A DNA stretch of 64,000 bases from Ruficoccus amylovorans (GCF_014230085.1 NZ_JACHVB010000012.1:1-64000), one strand, 5' to 3'. Positions 49,698 to 59,403 are shown, counted from the stretch's first letter. Translations and numbers: made by a program. The notes: generated by a model not told the origin, from the sequence alone.

Positions 49698-49853
49698 GAT
49701 GGTTCAGGATAAAGCATCGCAGGCTGCTTCTTGAGCAAGTGCCTTTTCTAGGCAGTTTTGACGTTTTGCCCGCCAGAGCAAGAGGAAGATTCAGACGGAC
49801 AGCGAATAAAACCGGTAATCTCGGGTACGGGGGCGATTTTACGGGCGACGAAC

Positions 49854-51044
49854 TTAATCTCCAGCGCCAGGTGCTTCGTCGGTACGAAAATTTTCGACCC
49901 GGTGAAAGGTCAGGTAGTTGGCGTCGTGGTAGTTGTTGGCGCCGCCCTCGCCATCATCGTAGGCGGTGCGGGAGACTCCGATAATATCGTCACCGTCGAA
50001 CTGCCAATCCCAATACTGGAAGCCGTGCCAGTACACATCCGGGTGATAGAGTAAGGTCCGGCGCACCGTCCAGTGTTTGAGGTCAGGGGAGGAGATAAGC
50101 GCAGCGGTGTTGCGGATCCAGCCCGGATGAAGCGTCTTGAAACGGTCCAGGGGGCGGATGTAGTTCGTGATCGACCAGTAATGCTCGCTCTTGGGGTCGT
50201 AGCGAATGGTGAATTTCTTGGCCCCGCCCGGGAAGTCGATGTAGCCGTCCTTGGGGTTAAAACTGGACCATGTACCGTCCGGGGAAACCTCAATGACGGT
50301 GGCGATGCCGGTTTGCCGGGCCAGCCGAAGGATATTGAGCATTTTCCCATCGGGGGTTGGGACGGCGTTGCCCTCCAGCCAGCCCATACCCCGCCAGCGG
50401 TCCTGGTTGTAGGAAAGGCGATTGGAAGAAGTCCAATTAGCGGCCTGGAGCAGGTCGGCATCTGTCGGGACAGACATCATAAACGCCCGGAATTTCTCGG
50501 CCCACTCGCCGTCGTCCTCGACCGATTCCATCGCGTGCCAGAGTCGTTCGTCGTGTTCAGTGACGGGCCCCGGCGCACAGTGGAACTTTCCCCGCAACAA
50601 TAGTCCCGAGGTTTCGTCAACCGGGTCGGTCCAGCTCTCGCCACCGTCTGCCGAATGCCGGATGACCACGCCTTGAGGGTTGCGGCCCAGGAGGTAGAGC
50701 TGGTCCCTGTGGACGAAGAGCACCGACCAGGTCTGAGCGACTTCGGTGAGGTAGGTCCAGGTTTCCCCGCGGTCATCGCTGCGGTAGATGAGAGTCCTCG
50801 GCCCCTTGTTGCCGGCCCCGAAAAAATCATGGCTGGCTACATAACGACCGTCCGGCAGTATCGCGATGGACGGGCTGCCAATGTACTTTTCAGACGAGGC
50901 GGGGGAATGCACGATGACGACACCGGGCACGTGCTCGCTGGCCGGTTGGCATGATCCGGTGACAAAGAGAACCAGCAGGAGAGCAGCCAGTGGCACGAAC
51001 CACTTCCAACTGCGCAGGCCAAGGCGGGGGCAGGTATTTTTCAT
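49854..51044 (-). CDS. BNR-repeat sialidase-like lipoprotein
   Basis: A 396-residue lipoprotein: signal helix WFVPLAALLLVLFVTGSC with a lipobox Cys. The body is a six-bladed sialidase-like propeller with Asp-boxes YRSDDRGETW and RHSADGGESW. Other blades include IAILPDGRYVASHDFFG, LGRNPQGVVI, NAVPTPDGKMLNI and LISSPDLKHWTVRRTLLYHP. The catalytic Arg triad and Tyr of true sialidases are not obvious, so the substrate may be another acidic sugar. Isolated gene. The upstream 272 bp (51045-51316) has no clear gene. Confidence 0.8.
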   Translation of the reverse strand: MKNTCPRLGLRSWKWFVPLAALLLVLFVTGSCQPASEHVPGVVIVHSPASSEKYIGSPSIAILPDGRYVASHDFFGAGNKGPRTLIYRSDDRGETWTYLTEVAQTWSVLFVHRDQLYLLGRNPQGVVIRHSADGGESWTDPVDETSGLLLRGKFHCAPGPVTEHDERLWHAMESVEDDGEWAEKFRAFMMSVPTDADLLQAANWTSSNRLSYNQDRWRGMGWLEGNAVPTPDGKMLNILRLARQTGIATVIEVSPDGTWSSFNPKDGYIDFPGGAKKFTIRYDPKSEHYWSITNYIRPLDRFKTLHPGWIRNTAALISSPDLKHWTVRRTLLYHPDVYWHGFQYWDWQFDGDDIIGVSRTAYDDGEGGANNYHDANYLTFHRVENFRTDEAPGAGD

Positions 51045-51316
51045 AGGGGAGACAGGTCAGAAAGCCTGCCCGCGTCCATCCCGGCGGTCAAAACAAGAAT
51101 CCTCGTGCGAGGCTGCGAGTATAGAAAAACGCTCGAATACGGGTTTGAAATAGTTTTGAGACGGAACTGTGTTTCGTCGCAAGAACGGTCAGCTACAAGC
51201 CCGGAGGGAATCGGCCTAACTGGCGGTTGCTAAGTTCAGCCTCCAACCATTAACAATCAGCCATTTAACCATTCAATCATGTGGCTGTCATATTTCCTGA
51301 ACCGACCGAAGGTCTG

Positions 51317-52054
51317 CTAACGCATGTCCCAGATTTTGCCGAAAACCTTCTGGCTGATCCAGCCCTGATCGCCCGTTGGGGTGACGACGTAGGCGTACTC
51401 GCCGTGGATCTGCTTGACGGTGGCGCTGGTGCCAGCGTGCAGAAAGGTCTTGGCCGGGCTGGTCGAGGTGGGGGCGAGCTGGAGCGGCGCATCGTCGGCC
51501 AGGACAATGCCCTCCGCGCTCATGAAGTGGTAGCCGGTCAGGCCGGCCACGCCCGCGCCGCCGCCGAGGATGCAGAGGGCAAGCAGCAGGGCGCGCCACG
51601 GGCTGCGCCAGCCGTAGAGCGGCGGCAGGATGATGAGAAAGGCCGCGCCCCAGAAGCCCGCGACCGCGAGCCAGGTCCAACAGTTGACCGACGTGCTCTG
51701 CGCGTAGGTCTCGTACCAGACGCGTTCCGGCGGGTCCACCTGGGCGGCGTCCTGGGCGAGTTTGAGGTTGGCCTGCGCGTCGGCGTTGTCGGGAGAGAGG
51801 ACGAGGCAGCGCTGGTATTGGAGAATCGCTTGCCCGTACTGGCCGCTGAGGTAGTAGGCGTTGCCAAGGTTGTAGTAAACGGTGGCCGAAGGGCTTTCCT
51901 CCAGCAGTTGCGTGTAGCCATTGATGGCCTGCTCGTACTGGCCGTCGTCGTAAGCCTGGTTGGCGGCGACAAAGCGTTCGTCGAGCGAACCTTCGGCGGC
52001 TTGCAGGCCGAGGGTGGAAACCAGCAGGCAAAGGATTAGCAGGGCGCGTTTCAT
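51317..52054 (-). CDS. batE: BatE-like TPR and SH3 protein
   Basis: A 245-residue exported protein closing the Bat operon. After the signal peptide (RALLILCLLVSTLGLQAAEG) there are three TPR units (about 27-125, e.g. VYYNLGNAYYLSGQYGQAIL), two membrane helices (WTWLAVAGFWGAAFLIILPP, ALLLALCILGGGAGVAGLTG) and a C-terminal SH3b-like domain (TSATVKQIHGEYAYVVTPTG). This layout is that of BatE. Its start overlaps the batD stop by four bases. Bat proteins were linked to aerotolerance in Bacteroides and to envelope stress in other bacteria. Confidence 0.85.
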   Translation of the reverse strand: MKRALLILCLLVSTLGLQAAEGSLDERFVAANQAYDDGQYEQAINGYTQLLEESPSATVYYNLGNAYYLSGQYGQAILQYQRCLVLSPDNADAQANLKLAQDAAQVDPPERVWYETYAQSTSVNCWTWLAVAGFWGAAFLIILPPLYGWRSPWRALLLALCILGGGAGVAGLTGYHFMSAEGIVLADDAPLQLAPTSTSPAKTFLHAGTSATVKQIHGEYAYVVTPTGDQGWISQKVFGKIWDMR

Positions 52055-53871
52055 GAGAGTTTCATCAGTTGCGTGGCGAGGGTTTCCAGGCGGGACATTT
52101 CGCGGGGCAGGTCGATGTCGGCCCGCTTGAGTCCGCCGAACTTGAGCGCGTCCCCGGCGTGGAGGAAGTCCTGCGTCTGTTTGCGGATGGCCGGATCGAC
52201 GGAGCGTGCAGTCAGCAGGGCGTCGATCTCGTCGGCCAGCAGGGCCTCGGAGGTCTGGTCAACGAGCCTTCCGACCGCGCACTGGATGACGCGCTGGGCC
52301 TCGGCGTAAAAGGCGGCGTGATCGCCCGAGGTGGCGGCTTTGCGGGCGGCGGCCAGACGGGGCTTCAGAAGCTTGCGGGCGCGGACTTCGCGGGCGTAGC
52401 GTGGGTCGGTGAGCAAGCGGTTGTGGCGGCGGCGGGTCAGGGCCAGACCGACCAGCACGCCCAGCGGAACGACTTGCGCCCCAAGGAACCACGGCGAGAG
52501 AAAAAGCGGGCGCATGGACTGCCCCCAGGCGGTCACGGTGGTCTTGATCGGCAACAGCTCGGGGTGACGCGAAGCGGTGCTTGTAGCGGGCTGATTGGCG
52601 GTCGTGGGGGGAGGGATGTTCGGGCGCTGGCCGGGCGGGGGAGGGGTGATCGTGACCGGGCGCGGCGGGAGCTTCAGCTCGACGTATTTTTCGGTGTCGG
52701 GATTGAAATAGTTGAACGTCACTTCCGGTGTTTCGGTTACGGACTCGTCGCGCGGGATGATGACGTAGTTGTAGGTCATGCGGCCCTGATAGCGGTAGCG
52801 GTCTGTGGGGGCAAAGGTTTCCTCCGGGTTATAGACGCGCCAGCCCTGCGAGTCCGCCGCCACTGGCGGCGAGAAGCGATCGAAGTTACCCGAGCCTTCG
52901 ATGTTGAAGCTCAGGGTCATGGGTTCGCCGACCTGGGCCTTGGTCGGATCGACCGTGGGCTGGCTGGTGCGGAAAATCCCGACCGCCCCGCTGAAATCTG
53001 CCGGTCGCCCTTCTGCGGGCAGGTCGAGCACTTTGAGATCTTCGTCCTGATTGGTATAGAGGGAGACCTTTTGCACGTCGCGCATGCCGATGCGGTTGAA
53101 GATGCTCTCAAACGGATCACGCGAACGGCCTCGGTTCTGTTCGGGAGCATAGGCGTAGACATCCTCCTGAAAGACCAGCGGGTAGTCCCCTGCCTTGTAC
53201 GGGGTAACGACGGCCTGCCACACGACCTCCTGGTAAATCTCGCCGTTGCGCTCGACTTGCCGCTGGGCCGGGTCGGAGAAATCGCTCACCGCGAAGGCGT
53301 CGCCGATCTTGACCGGCACCTCGCTGCCCAGGTGGGAGACCTGGATGTCGCGGCGGATGTAGAGCCGGATCTGGACGGGGAGGGACTCGCCGACGTAGAT
53401 CTTGTCGCGGGGAAGGATAAGCTCCATCTGCATGGACTGCCCGGCGGCGGCGACGGCGGCCTGCGAGCGGGCCAGCACCTTGAGGGTGGCGGCTGGCACG
53501 GTATAGCTCTTGCCGTCGAGCGTGATGGGAAAGGCGGGCAGGGTGAACTCGCCCGCCTCGTCCGCGCGGACGCGGAACTGATGCGAGACGCTGACCATCG
53601 TCTGGGAGTTGATGATGCTTACGTTCTGGCTCGGCCCGAGGTAGGAAACCTGCAAGCCGGGTATGCCCCGTATCGCGCTGAAGTCGATGTCGAAACCGCG
53701 AAACGCCATCACATTGCGCCCGCTTTCCTGCTTCGAGACGGTGAAGCGGTAAATGCCGGTTTCACCCGCGTGCATGATCGAGGGCTCGAACGAACTCTCC
53801 ACGCGCACATCCTGCGCGGACAGTGCGCCGCACAGGAAGATGCTCAGAAATATGCCAGTAAGAAAGCGCAT
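52051..53871 (-). CDS. batD: BatD-like protein
   Basis: A 606-residue protein. The ATG at 53871 gives a signal peptide (MRFLTGIFLSIFLCGALSAQ). The N-terminal 430 residues are repeated Ig-like beta domains (VRVESSFEPSIMHAGETGIY, MQMELILPRDKIYVGESLPV, TKAQVGEPMTLSFNIEGSGN). A Pro-rich linker PPPPGQRPNIPPPTTAN leads to a membrane helix (about 480-500) and a cytoplasmic helical tail. This is the BatD/BatD-like architecture. Overlaps of four bases with batE and a 4-bp gap to batB/C show one operon. Confidence 0.9.
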   Translation of the reverse strand: MRFLTGIFLSIFLCGALSAQDVRVESSFEPSIMHAGETGIYRFTVSKQESGRNVMAFRGFDIDFSAIRGIPGLQVSYLGPSQNVSIINSQTMVSVSHQFRVRADEAGEFTLPAFPITLDGKSYTVPAATLKVLARSQAAVAAAGQSMQMELILPRDKIYVGESLPVQIRLYIRRDIQVSHLGSEVPVKIGDAFAVSDFSDPAQRQVERNGEIYQEVVWQAVVTPYKAGDYPLVFQEDVYAYAPEQNRGRSRDPFESIFNRIGMRDVQKVSLYTNQDEDLKVLDLPAEGRPADFSGAVGIFRTSQPTVDPTKAQVGEPMTLSFNIEGSGNFDRFSPPVAADSQGWRVYNPEETFAPTDRYRYQGRMTYNYVIIPRDESVTETPEVTFNYFNPDTEKYVELKLPPRPVTITPPPPGQRPNIPPPTTANQPATSTASRHPELLPIKTTVTAWGQSMRPLFLSPWFLGAQVVPLGVLVGLALTRRRHNRLLTDPRYAREVRARKLLKPRLAAARKAATSGDHAAFYAEAQRVIQCAVGRLVDQTSEALLADEIDALLTARSVDPAIRKQTQDFLHAGDALKFGGLKRADIDLPREMSRLETLATQLMKLS

Positions 53872-53875
53872 GGTC

Positions 53876-56689
53876 CTACCAATCCTTACGTTTGCCCTCG
53901 TCGTCCACATTGTATTGGCGTGGGACATACAGGGAGGGCAGTTTTTTATCATCTTTTTTCAAAGCGTCAAGGAGGAGACGGGCCTCCTCGCGGGTCATCA
54001 CGCCGGGGACACGGCGCACATCCTTTTCCTCGCCGGTGGCCTCGCCTGCGGCGGCAGCGGCGGCGGCTTTTTCATCCCCGCCTTTCTCCCCGGCCTGGGC
54101 GGCGGACTGCTCCTGCGCGACCTGCTCGGAAAGCTCCTGAAGCTGCTCCTCGCTCAAGCCGGATTCGCTGGGGCCTTTTTCGTCCTGCGGTTGCTGGCCG
54201 GACTCGGAACCCTGCTGGTCCTGGCCGGGCTGTTCCTGCTCGGGGCTTTGGGGCTGCTGCTCGTCCTTGCCTTGCGCGGACTCGTCCTCGCCGGGTTCTT
54301 CGCCCTTGTCTTCGTTTTGCTCAGACTGGTCTTCACCGGCTGATTGCTCGTCCGGCTTTTGCGAGTCCTGCTGGTCGGGCTGTTCCTCGTCGCCCGACTG
54401 CTGCTGCTCGGCGGACTGGTCCTGCTCAGACTTTTCGTTCTGCTGTTGCTGGTCGTCCTGGCCGGATTGCTGGTCCTGATTTTGGTTCTGGGAATTCTGT
54501 TGGTCCTGCTGACCGCTGTTTTGCTGGTTTTGCTGGGACTGATCCTGATTCTGCTGCTGGCTGGAGTCGGAGTTGGACTGCTGGTTGTTCTGCTGGTCCT
54601 GTTGTTGCTGATTGTCGTTCTGCTGCTGTTGATCCTGACTCTGCTGCTGGTCGTTTTGTTGCTGGTCCTGATTCTGTTGATCCTGGTTTTGCTGGTCTTG
54701 GTTCTGGTCCTGCTGGTCCTGTTCGAGCAGCTTTTTCAACTCTTCGATCATCATGTCGAGGACTTCGGTGTTCTCGGCGTGGCGCTCGGCGGCTTTGGTA
54801 AACTCCTCGTTGTGGGCCTGCTGCTGGGTGAGCTTGCGCTCGACAAGCTGGCGGTTATGGCTCGCGTCGGTGCTGTCGGGGGCCAGTTCGAGCGAACTGC
54901 GGTACTCGTCCAGCGCCTGCTGCCAGAAGTTAGTGCTGCTCTCACCCGCAGTGGCTGCCAATTGGCTCTGCTCCTGCGCGGCGGTGGTCGCCTGCTTGGC
55001 CTGCTCGGCTTGCTGGATGGCCTGCTGGATCTCCTGCTGCGGGACGGCGGACTGCTGGGTTTGCTCGTTGCGGAGGGCGGCGGGCACGCGGTTGGGTTCG
55101 GCGCGCTTGAGGATGTCGTTGCCGGTGTCGAGCGCCTGTTGGGTCTGGGCGAAGGCGGTTTCGTTGGCTTGCTGGATCTCGGGGGCTGGCGCGGTGTCGG
55201 CCAGCGCGGCCTTGCCGAGCTGGTAGCTGGAGTTGCCCAGGTTGTAGAAAGCGTCGGCCTGGAGCTTGAGATCGAGCGCGGCCAGTGCCTGTTCGTAAGC
55301 CTGGCGGGCGGCCTCGTACTGGCCCTGGGCGTAAAGGCTGTTGCCGAGGTTGTAGCGGGTCTCGGTGTCGGTGGGGTTCGCCTCCAGTGCCTGGGCGTAG
55401 AGCTGGGCGGCAGCGGCGTAGTTGCCGGACCGATACAGTTTGGCCGGGTTGGCGTTGGGCGGGATGACGACCGGTGGCGGCGTTTCCGCTTCGGGAGTGT
55501 CAGGCTCGTCCTGCCCGACGGGAATTTTTTGCCCCGGTGCCGGTTGCGCCGGAATGGGGGCCGGGGCGACCGCCGGGTTTCCGCTCTGCGCCTGCGCGGA
55601 CGAGGGCAGTATCCACGCCGCCACTACAAAAAACACGGCGAGGGTGGCGGCCTGCTTGAGGCCGGCGAGTTTGCGGGCGCGCTGGCGCAGGAAAAGGCGG
55701 CGCGTACCCACGAGTGGCTCCCACGCGAGCAGGAAGATGGCCAGCCCGAGCGGCCACTGGAAACGCTCCAGCCCGATGCGCTGGCGGTGACTGCCGAGAT
55801 CCTGGTCGGGGATGGACTTGAGCCCGGCCTCGTAAACCTGCTCCAACCCGTAGCCGGATGTGCCCAGCGGCACGTAGAAGCCGCCCGTGGCCTGGGCGAT
55901 TTCCTTGAGGGTTTCCTCGTCGAGGTGGGTGGTGACGGGCTTGCCGTCGCTGTCGCGCAGGTACTCGACCTGGCCGTTGGCACCGCGGATGGGGATGAGC
56001 TCACCCTCGGGCGTGCCGACGCCGACGGTGTAAATGGTCATGCCGTCTTTGGCCAGTTGGCGGGCTTTGTCCACCCCGCTTTGCTCCAGGTCTTCGCCGT
56101 CGGTGATGAGCACGACGACTTTGTGGTTGTTGTTCGCGCTGAAAGCATTTTCGGCCTCGGCCAAGGCGCGGGCGATGTCGGTCCCGCCGTGGGAAATGAC
56201 GTTGGTGTCCACGGCCTTGAGCGACATATCGAAGGCGTCGTAGTCGAGCGTAAGCGGGCACTGCAGGAAGGCGTTCCCGGCGAAGGCAACGAGCCCGACG
56301 CGGTCGCCCTGGATTTTTTCCACAAAGTCGAGGATGGCGAACTTGGCGCGTTCGAGGCGGTTGGGGCGGATGTCCTGGGCGAGCATGCTCTTGGAGGAGT
56401 CGAGTACGAAGAGCACGTCGATGCCGCGGGCGGGCGTTTCGCGCCAGGTGAAGCCGTACTGCGGGCGGGCCAGCGCGAGCAGGACGAGCGCAACCCCGGC
56501 GGCGATGAGCAGGTGCTTGAAGCGGCGGCGGCCCGAGCTGAACGAGCGCAGCAGGCCGCCAAGAAGCCGGTCGGCGGCGAAGGTGCTCAACTGCCGTCGG
56601 CGGGCGCGGGCGGAGAGGTGGAAGATAGCCCACAGCACAAGCAGCGCGGCGGGGATGACGTAAAGCCAGACTGGAGTGAGGAAGGTCAC
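53876..56689 (-). CDS. BatB-BatC fusion: VWA domain, TPR repeats and Gln-rich tail
   Basis: A 937-residue protein that joins two Bat genes. Residues 1-330 are BatB: two N-terminal membrane helices, then a von Willebrand A domain with MIDAS FVLDSSKSM (D97/S99/S101) and a third membrane helix near 308. A second exported-like helix (AATLAVFFVVAAWILPSSAQ, about 355) is followed by BatC-like TPRs (410-560; NYAAAAQLYAQALEANPTDT, YNLGNSSYQLGK). Residues 650-890 are extremely Gln-, Asp-, Asn- and Glu-rich with QDQQNQDQQ repeats. The end has a short conserved piece GVMTREEARLLLDALKKDDK, the usual BatC tail. In many bacteria batB and batC are separate. Confidence 0.88.
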   Translation of the reverse strand: MTFLTPVWLYVIPAALLVLWAIFHLSARARRRQLSTFAADRLLGGLLRSFSSGRRRFKHLLIAAGVALVLLALARPQYGFTWRETPARGIDVLFVLDSSKSMLAQDIRPNRLERAKFAILDFVEKIQGDRVGLVAFAGNAFLQCPLTLDYDAFDMSLKAVDTNVISHGGTDIARALAEAENAFSANNNHKVVVLITDGEDLEQSGVDKARQLAKDGMTIYTVGVGTPEGELIPIRGANGQVEYLRDSDGKPVTTHLDEETLKEIAQATGGFYVPLGTSGYGLEQVYEAGLKSIPDQDLGSHRQRIGLERFQWPLGLAIFLLAWEPLVGTRRLFLRQRARKLAGLKQAATLAVFFVVAAWILPSSAQAQSGNPAVAPAPIPAQPAPGQKIPVGQDEPDTPEAETPPPVVIPPNANPAKLYRSGNYAAAAQLYAQALEANPTDTETRYNLGNSLYAQGQYEAARQAYEQALAALDLKLQADAFYNLGNSSYQLGKAALADTAPAPEIQQANETAFAQTQQALDTGNDILKRAEPNRVPAALRNEQTQQSAVPQQEIQQAIQQAEQAKQATTAAQEQSQLAATAGESSTNFWQQALDEYRSSLELAPDSTDASHNRQLVERKLTQQQAHNEEFTKAAERHAENTEVLDMMIEELKKLLEQDQQDQNQDQQNQDQQNQDQQQNDQQQSQDQQQQNDNQQQQDQQNNQQSNSDSSQQQNQDQSQQNQQNSGQQDQQNSQNQNQDQQSGQDDQQQQNEKSEQDQSAEQQQSGDEEQPDQQDSQKPDEQSAGEDQSEQNEDKGEEPGEDESAQGKDEQQPQSPEQEQPGQDQQGSESGQQPQDEKGPSESGLSEEQLQELSEQVAQEQSAAQAGEKGGDEKAAAAAAAGEATGEEKDVRRVPGVMTREEARLLLDALKKDDKKLPSLYVPRQYNVDDEGKRKDW

Positions 56690-57720
56690 GGGATGCGCTT
56701 GAAACGGGTGTTGGCCAGCAGTTGCTCCAGCCCGATCAGCCCCAGGGCGAGGCAGGCGGGCCAGAGGAACAACTCCTCGTAGGTGGAGTAGTGCTTGAGC
56801 TTGACCTTGGTTTTTTCGAGTTGGTCGATCTCGTCGTAAATTTTCGCCAGCTCATCCTTGTTGGTGGCGTGGTAGAACTTGCCCCCGGTCACGTCGGCCA
56901 CCTCCTGAAGCATCTTGTCGTCGATCTCGCTGCGCATCAGGTCGTAAACAATGCGCCCGGAGCGGTCGCGCAGGTACTCGCCATTGGCGTTGAGCCGGGG
57001 CATGGGTACGTTGCCGATGGAACCGGCGGCGATGGTATAGAACTTGATCCCGAAGGCCTTGGCGGCTTCGGCGGCGGCTACGGGCGGGACTTTGTTCACG
57101 TTGTCCTCGCCGTCAGTCAGGAGGATGACGATGCGGCTCTTGGCCTGGAGGTCACGCAGGCGGTTACTGGCCATGCCGATGGCCGGGCCGATGGCGGTGG
57201 CGGTCTCGTCGATGCGGCCGATTTTTAAGTTGTCCACCAGCTTGAGCAGCCACTCGTGGTTGAGGGTGAGCGGGCTGACCAGGAACGGCTCCTTGGCGAA
57301 GGCGATCATGCCGATGCGGTCGTTGGGGCGCTCCTCGATGAAGTTGGAAATCGTGCGCTTGACGATATCGAGGCGGTTGGCCAGGTCGTCCTGCGTGGCG
57401 AAGTCGAGCGCCCGCATCGACCCCGAAACGTCCACTGCCAGGATGATGTCGATGCCGCTGGACTCGATCTCCGAGTGCCCCTTGCCCAACTGCGGGCGGG
57501 CGATGGCGACGATGAGCGCGGCCAGCGCCAGCAGGCGCAGGAAAAACAAAAACGCCCCGGCGCGGGTGCGGATCTTGCCGCTGACGGCGCGGGCCAGCGC
57601 GACGCTGGAGAAGGTCATGGCCGCGTTGCGCCCCGAGCGCCCGCGCAGGAGGATCAGCACCGGCAGCAGGGCGAGCAGCCAGAGCAGTTCCGGGTTGTGA
57701 AACTGGAGCGAGGTACTCAT
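56686..57720 (-). CDS. batA: BatA: VWA-domain membrane protein
   Basis: A 344-residue BatA with N-terminal BatA motif (FHNPELLWLLALLPVLILL), a second helix (LFFLRLLALAALIVAIARPQ), a VWA domain with complete MIDAS AVDVSGSM (D97/S99/S101) and the later Thr and Asp (VILLTDGEDN), and a C-terminal membrane helix (LFLWPACLALGLIGLEQLLA). It is anchored in the inner membrane with the VWA domain in the periplasm or cytoplasm depending on species. ATGA overlaps at both ends. MoxR/Bat complexes probably act as metal-dependent chaperone-like assemblies. Confidence 0.95.
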   Translation of the reverse strand: MSTSLQFHNPELLWLLALLPVLILLRGRSGRNAAMTFSSVALARAVSGKIRTRAGAFLFFLRLLALAALIVAIARPQLGKGHSEIESSGIDIILAVDVSGSMRALDFATQDDLANRLDIVKRTISNFIEERPNDRIGMIAFAKEPFLVSPLTLNHEWLLKLVDNLKIGRIDETATAIGPAIGMASNRLRDLQAKSRIVILLTDGEDNVNKVPPVAAAEAAKAFGIKFYTIAAGSIGNVPMPRLNANGEYLRDRSGRIVYDLMRSEIDDKMLQEVADVTGGKFYHATNKDELAKIYDEIDQLEKTKVKLKHYSTYEELFLWPACLALGLIGLEQLLANTRFKRIP

Positions 57721-58397
57721 GACTTGGTCGGGGCCGAGGAGCGGATTTTCGGCGGCACGGCGGGTGCGTTGAGCTGGCGCATCGCGCCCTCGACTTCACT
57801 CCGCTCGTCAATCGGCGCGTTGTCGGCCTGCTGCTCGCGCTTGTCGGTTTGTTCGATAAAGGTCTGGGCCGTGGCCAGCAGGCGTTCGCGCTCGTCCGGC
57901 CCGAAGGCGTGGCGGGCGAACTTGGCCAGGTCGCACAGTTGCAGGAACTGCCCCAGCGACACCAGCGCCTCCGGCGAAAGCCGCGGGCTGCGGTGGGCGG
58001 TGTCGAGAAACTCTTCCGTCGTCTGCTCGGGGGCGCGCAGGCCCAGCGCCCGTTCCAGATAGCCGCGCAGGGCGTCGGAGACGGCGAAGGAAAAACGCTT
58101 GTCGGCCTGTGGCTGGCCGTCGTCGAGGATCGCGCGGGCCTCGGCTACCTGCTTGAGCGCCAGTTGGCGCGGGGTGAGCGGCCGGGGGCGGTTCAGGCGC
58201 TTGACCAACGCGCGTATCAGCAAAACCACTACAACTGCCGCGACCACGGCGGTGGGCACGAGCCAGGGCCAGTTCGCCTCCCAGAAGGTGTCACCGGCCA
58301 GGCCGCGAATGTCCATGATGTCGTCCTCCTGGGCATGCAACTGCACGGCGGCCAGCAGTGTGCCTGTCATGAAAATCTGGATACGGGAAAAAATCAT
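57717..58397 (-). CDS. DUF4381-family protein of the Bat operon
   Basis: A 226-residue protein with a short signal-like segment, one strong membrane helix (WLVPTAVVAAVVVVLLIRAL, about 46-66) and a cytoplasmic helical domain (PLTPRQLALKQVAEARAILD, FSFAVSDALRGYLERALGLR, QFLQLCDLAKFARHAFGPDE). This is the arrangement of DUF4381 proteins, which always lie between DUF58 and batA in moxR operons. Function is unknown; presumably it belongs to the same complex. It overlaps by four bases with each neighbour. Confidence 0.85.
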   Translation of the reverse strand: MIFSRIQIFMTGTLLAAVQLHAQEDDIMDIRGLAGDTFWEANWPWLVPTAVVAAVVVVLLIRALVKRLNRPRPLTPRQLALKQVAEARAILDDGQPQADKRFSFAVSDALRGYLERALGLRAPEQTTEEFLDTAHRSPRLSPEALVSLGQFLQLCDLAKFARHAFGPDERERLLATAQTFIEQTDKREQQADNAPIDERSEVEGAMRQLNAPAVPPKIRSSAPTKS

Positions 58398-59323
58398 CGG
58401 CGCTTGCTCCGGTTGGAAAAATACTGCCGCAGGCGGGTGATGTACGGCTCGGTCGTGCTGACGGGGATGACGCCCACACCGGACTGGCGCAGGCCACGCT
58501 GGAGCAGGTCCACGCGGCGCTCGTTCTCCCGCTTGTAGAGGGCGCGGAGCTGGCGGCTGGAGGTATCGACCTCGACGACCTGCCCGGTCTCGGCGTCCTC
58601 CAGGGTGACGATCCCGATGTCGGGCAGCTCGGCCTCACGCGGGTCAGCCATGACGATGGCGGTGAGGTCGTGGCGCTTGTTGGTCAGCGTGAGGGTGCGG
58701 AAAACGGCGTCACCGTGCCGGTCAGCCGGATCGGGGAGGCGACCATCGGGGCCTTGCAGGAAGTCCGTCACGAGAAAGGCCACGGCGCGGCGCTTGAGCA
58801 TGCGGTTCATGGTGTCGAGCGCGTTGACGATGTCCGTACCCGTGCTCTGCGGCTCGAAGTAAAGAATCTCGCGGATGACGCGCAGGACGTGCTGGCGTCC
58901 CTTTTTCGGTAAAACGACGGCCTCGACCTGGTCGGTGAAGAGGATCAGCCCGACCTTGTCGTTGTTGCGCACGGCGGAAAAGGCGAGCACGCTGGCGATC
59001 TCGGCGGCGCGCTCACGCTTGGACTCCTCGGCGGAGCCGAAGCCCCCTGAGGCCGAGAGGTCCACCAGAAGCATGATGGTCAGCTCGCGCTCCTCGCGGA
59101 ATTTCTTGATAAAGGGCCGGTCCATCTTGGCCGTGACGTTCCAGTCGATGGAGCGCACGTCGTCACCGGGGGTGTACTCGCGGACTTCCTCGAAGTCCAT
59201 CCCCTGGCCCTTGAAAATGCTGTGGTAAGCCCCGGCGAGCGCGTCCGTCACCAAGCGATTGGTGCGGATCTCGACCTGCCGGACTTTTTTGAGGATTTCG
59301 CGGGTTCTGTCGGTTGACTGCAT
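58394..59323 (-). CDS. DUF58 (VWA-like) protein of the MoxR operon
   Basis: A 309-residue cytoplasmic protein. The DUF58 signature is DFEEVREYTPGDDVRSIDWN followed by a VWA-like part: IMLLVDLSASGGFGS, LAFSAVRNNDKVGLILFTDQ and AFLVTDFLQG. Such proteins are partners of MoxR ATPases. The start is taken at the ATG at 59323; a TTG three codons upstream gives a slightly longer protein. It is followed by DUF4381 in an ATGA overlap and lies 80 bp after moxR. Confidence 0.92.
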   Translation of the reverse strand: MQSTDRTREILKKVRQVEIRTNRLVTDALAGAYHSIFKGQGMDFEEVREYTPGDDVRSIDWNVTAKMDRPFIKKFREERELTIMLLVDLSASGGFGSAEESKRERAAEIASVLAFSAVRNNDKVGLILFTDQVEAVVLPKKGRQHVLRVIREILYFEPQSTGTDIVNALDTMNRMLKRRAVAFLVTDFLQGPDGRLPDPADRHGDAVFRTLTLTNKRHDLTAIVMADPREAELPDIGIVTLEDAETGQVVEVDTSSRQLRALYKRENERRVDLLQRGLRQSGVGVIPVSTTEPYITRLRQYFSNRSKRR

Positions 59324-59403
59324 GGCGATCAATAGCGGATGAAGGTGCCGGGCCGCAGGGTGCGTTCAGCGCCTTATTGCATCAAAAGCACCCCAATACG
59401 GGG

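Noticed and set aside
54350-54730. Repeats that might suggest a CRISPR array or minisatellite
   Set aside because: They are in-frame Gln/Asp/Asn codons of the BatB/C tail, with no constant repeat/spacer pattern.
52069-54801. 910-codon open frame on the + strand
   Set aside because: Antisense to batD and batB/C, no recognisable domain, lost in Arg/Pro-rich text.
54344-56782. 812-codon open frame on the + strand
   Set aside because: Leu/Val/Gly-only low-complexity translation, antisense to the BatB/C gene; a product of its GC-rich and Gln-codon-rich sequence.
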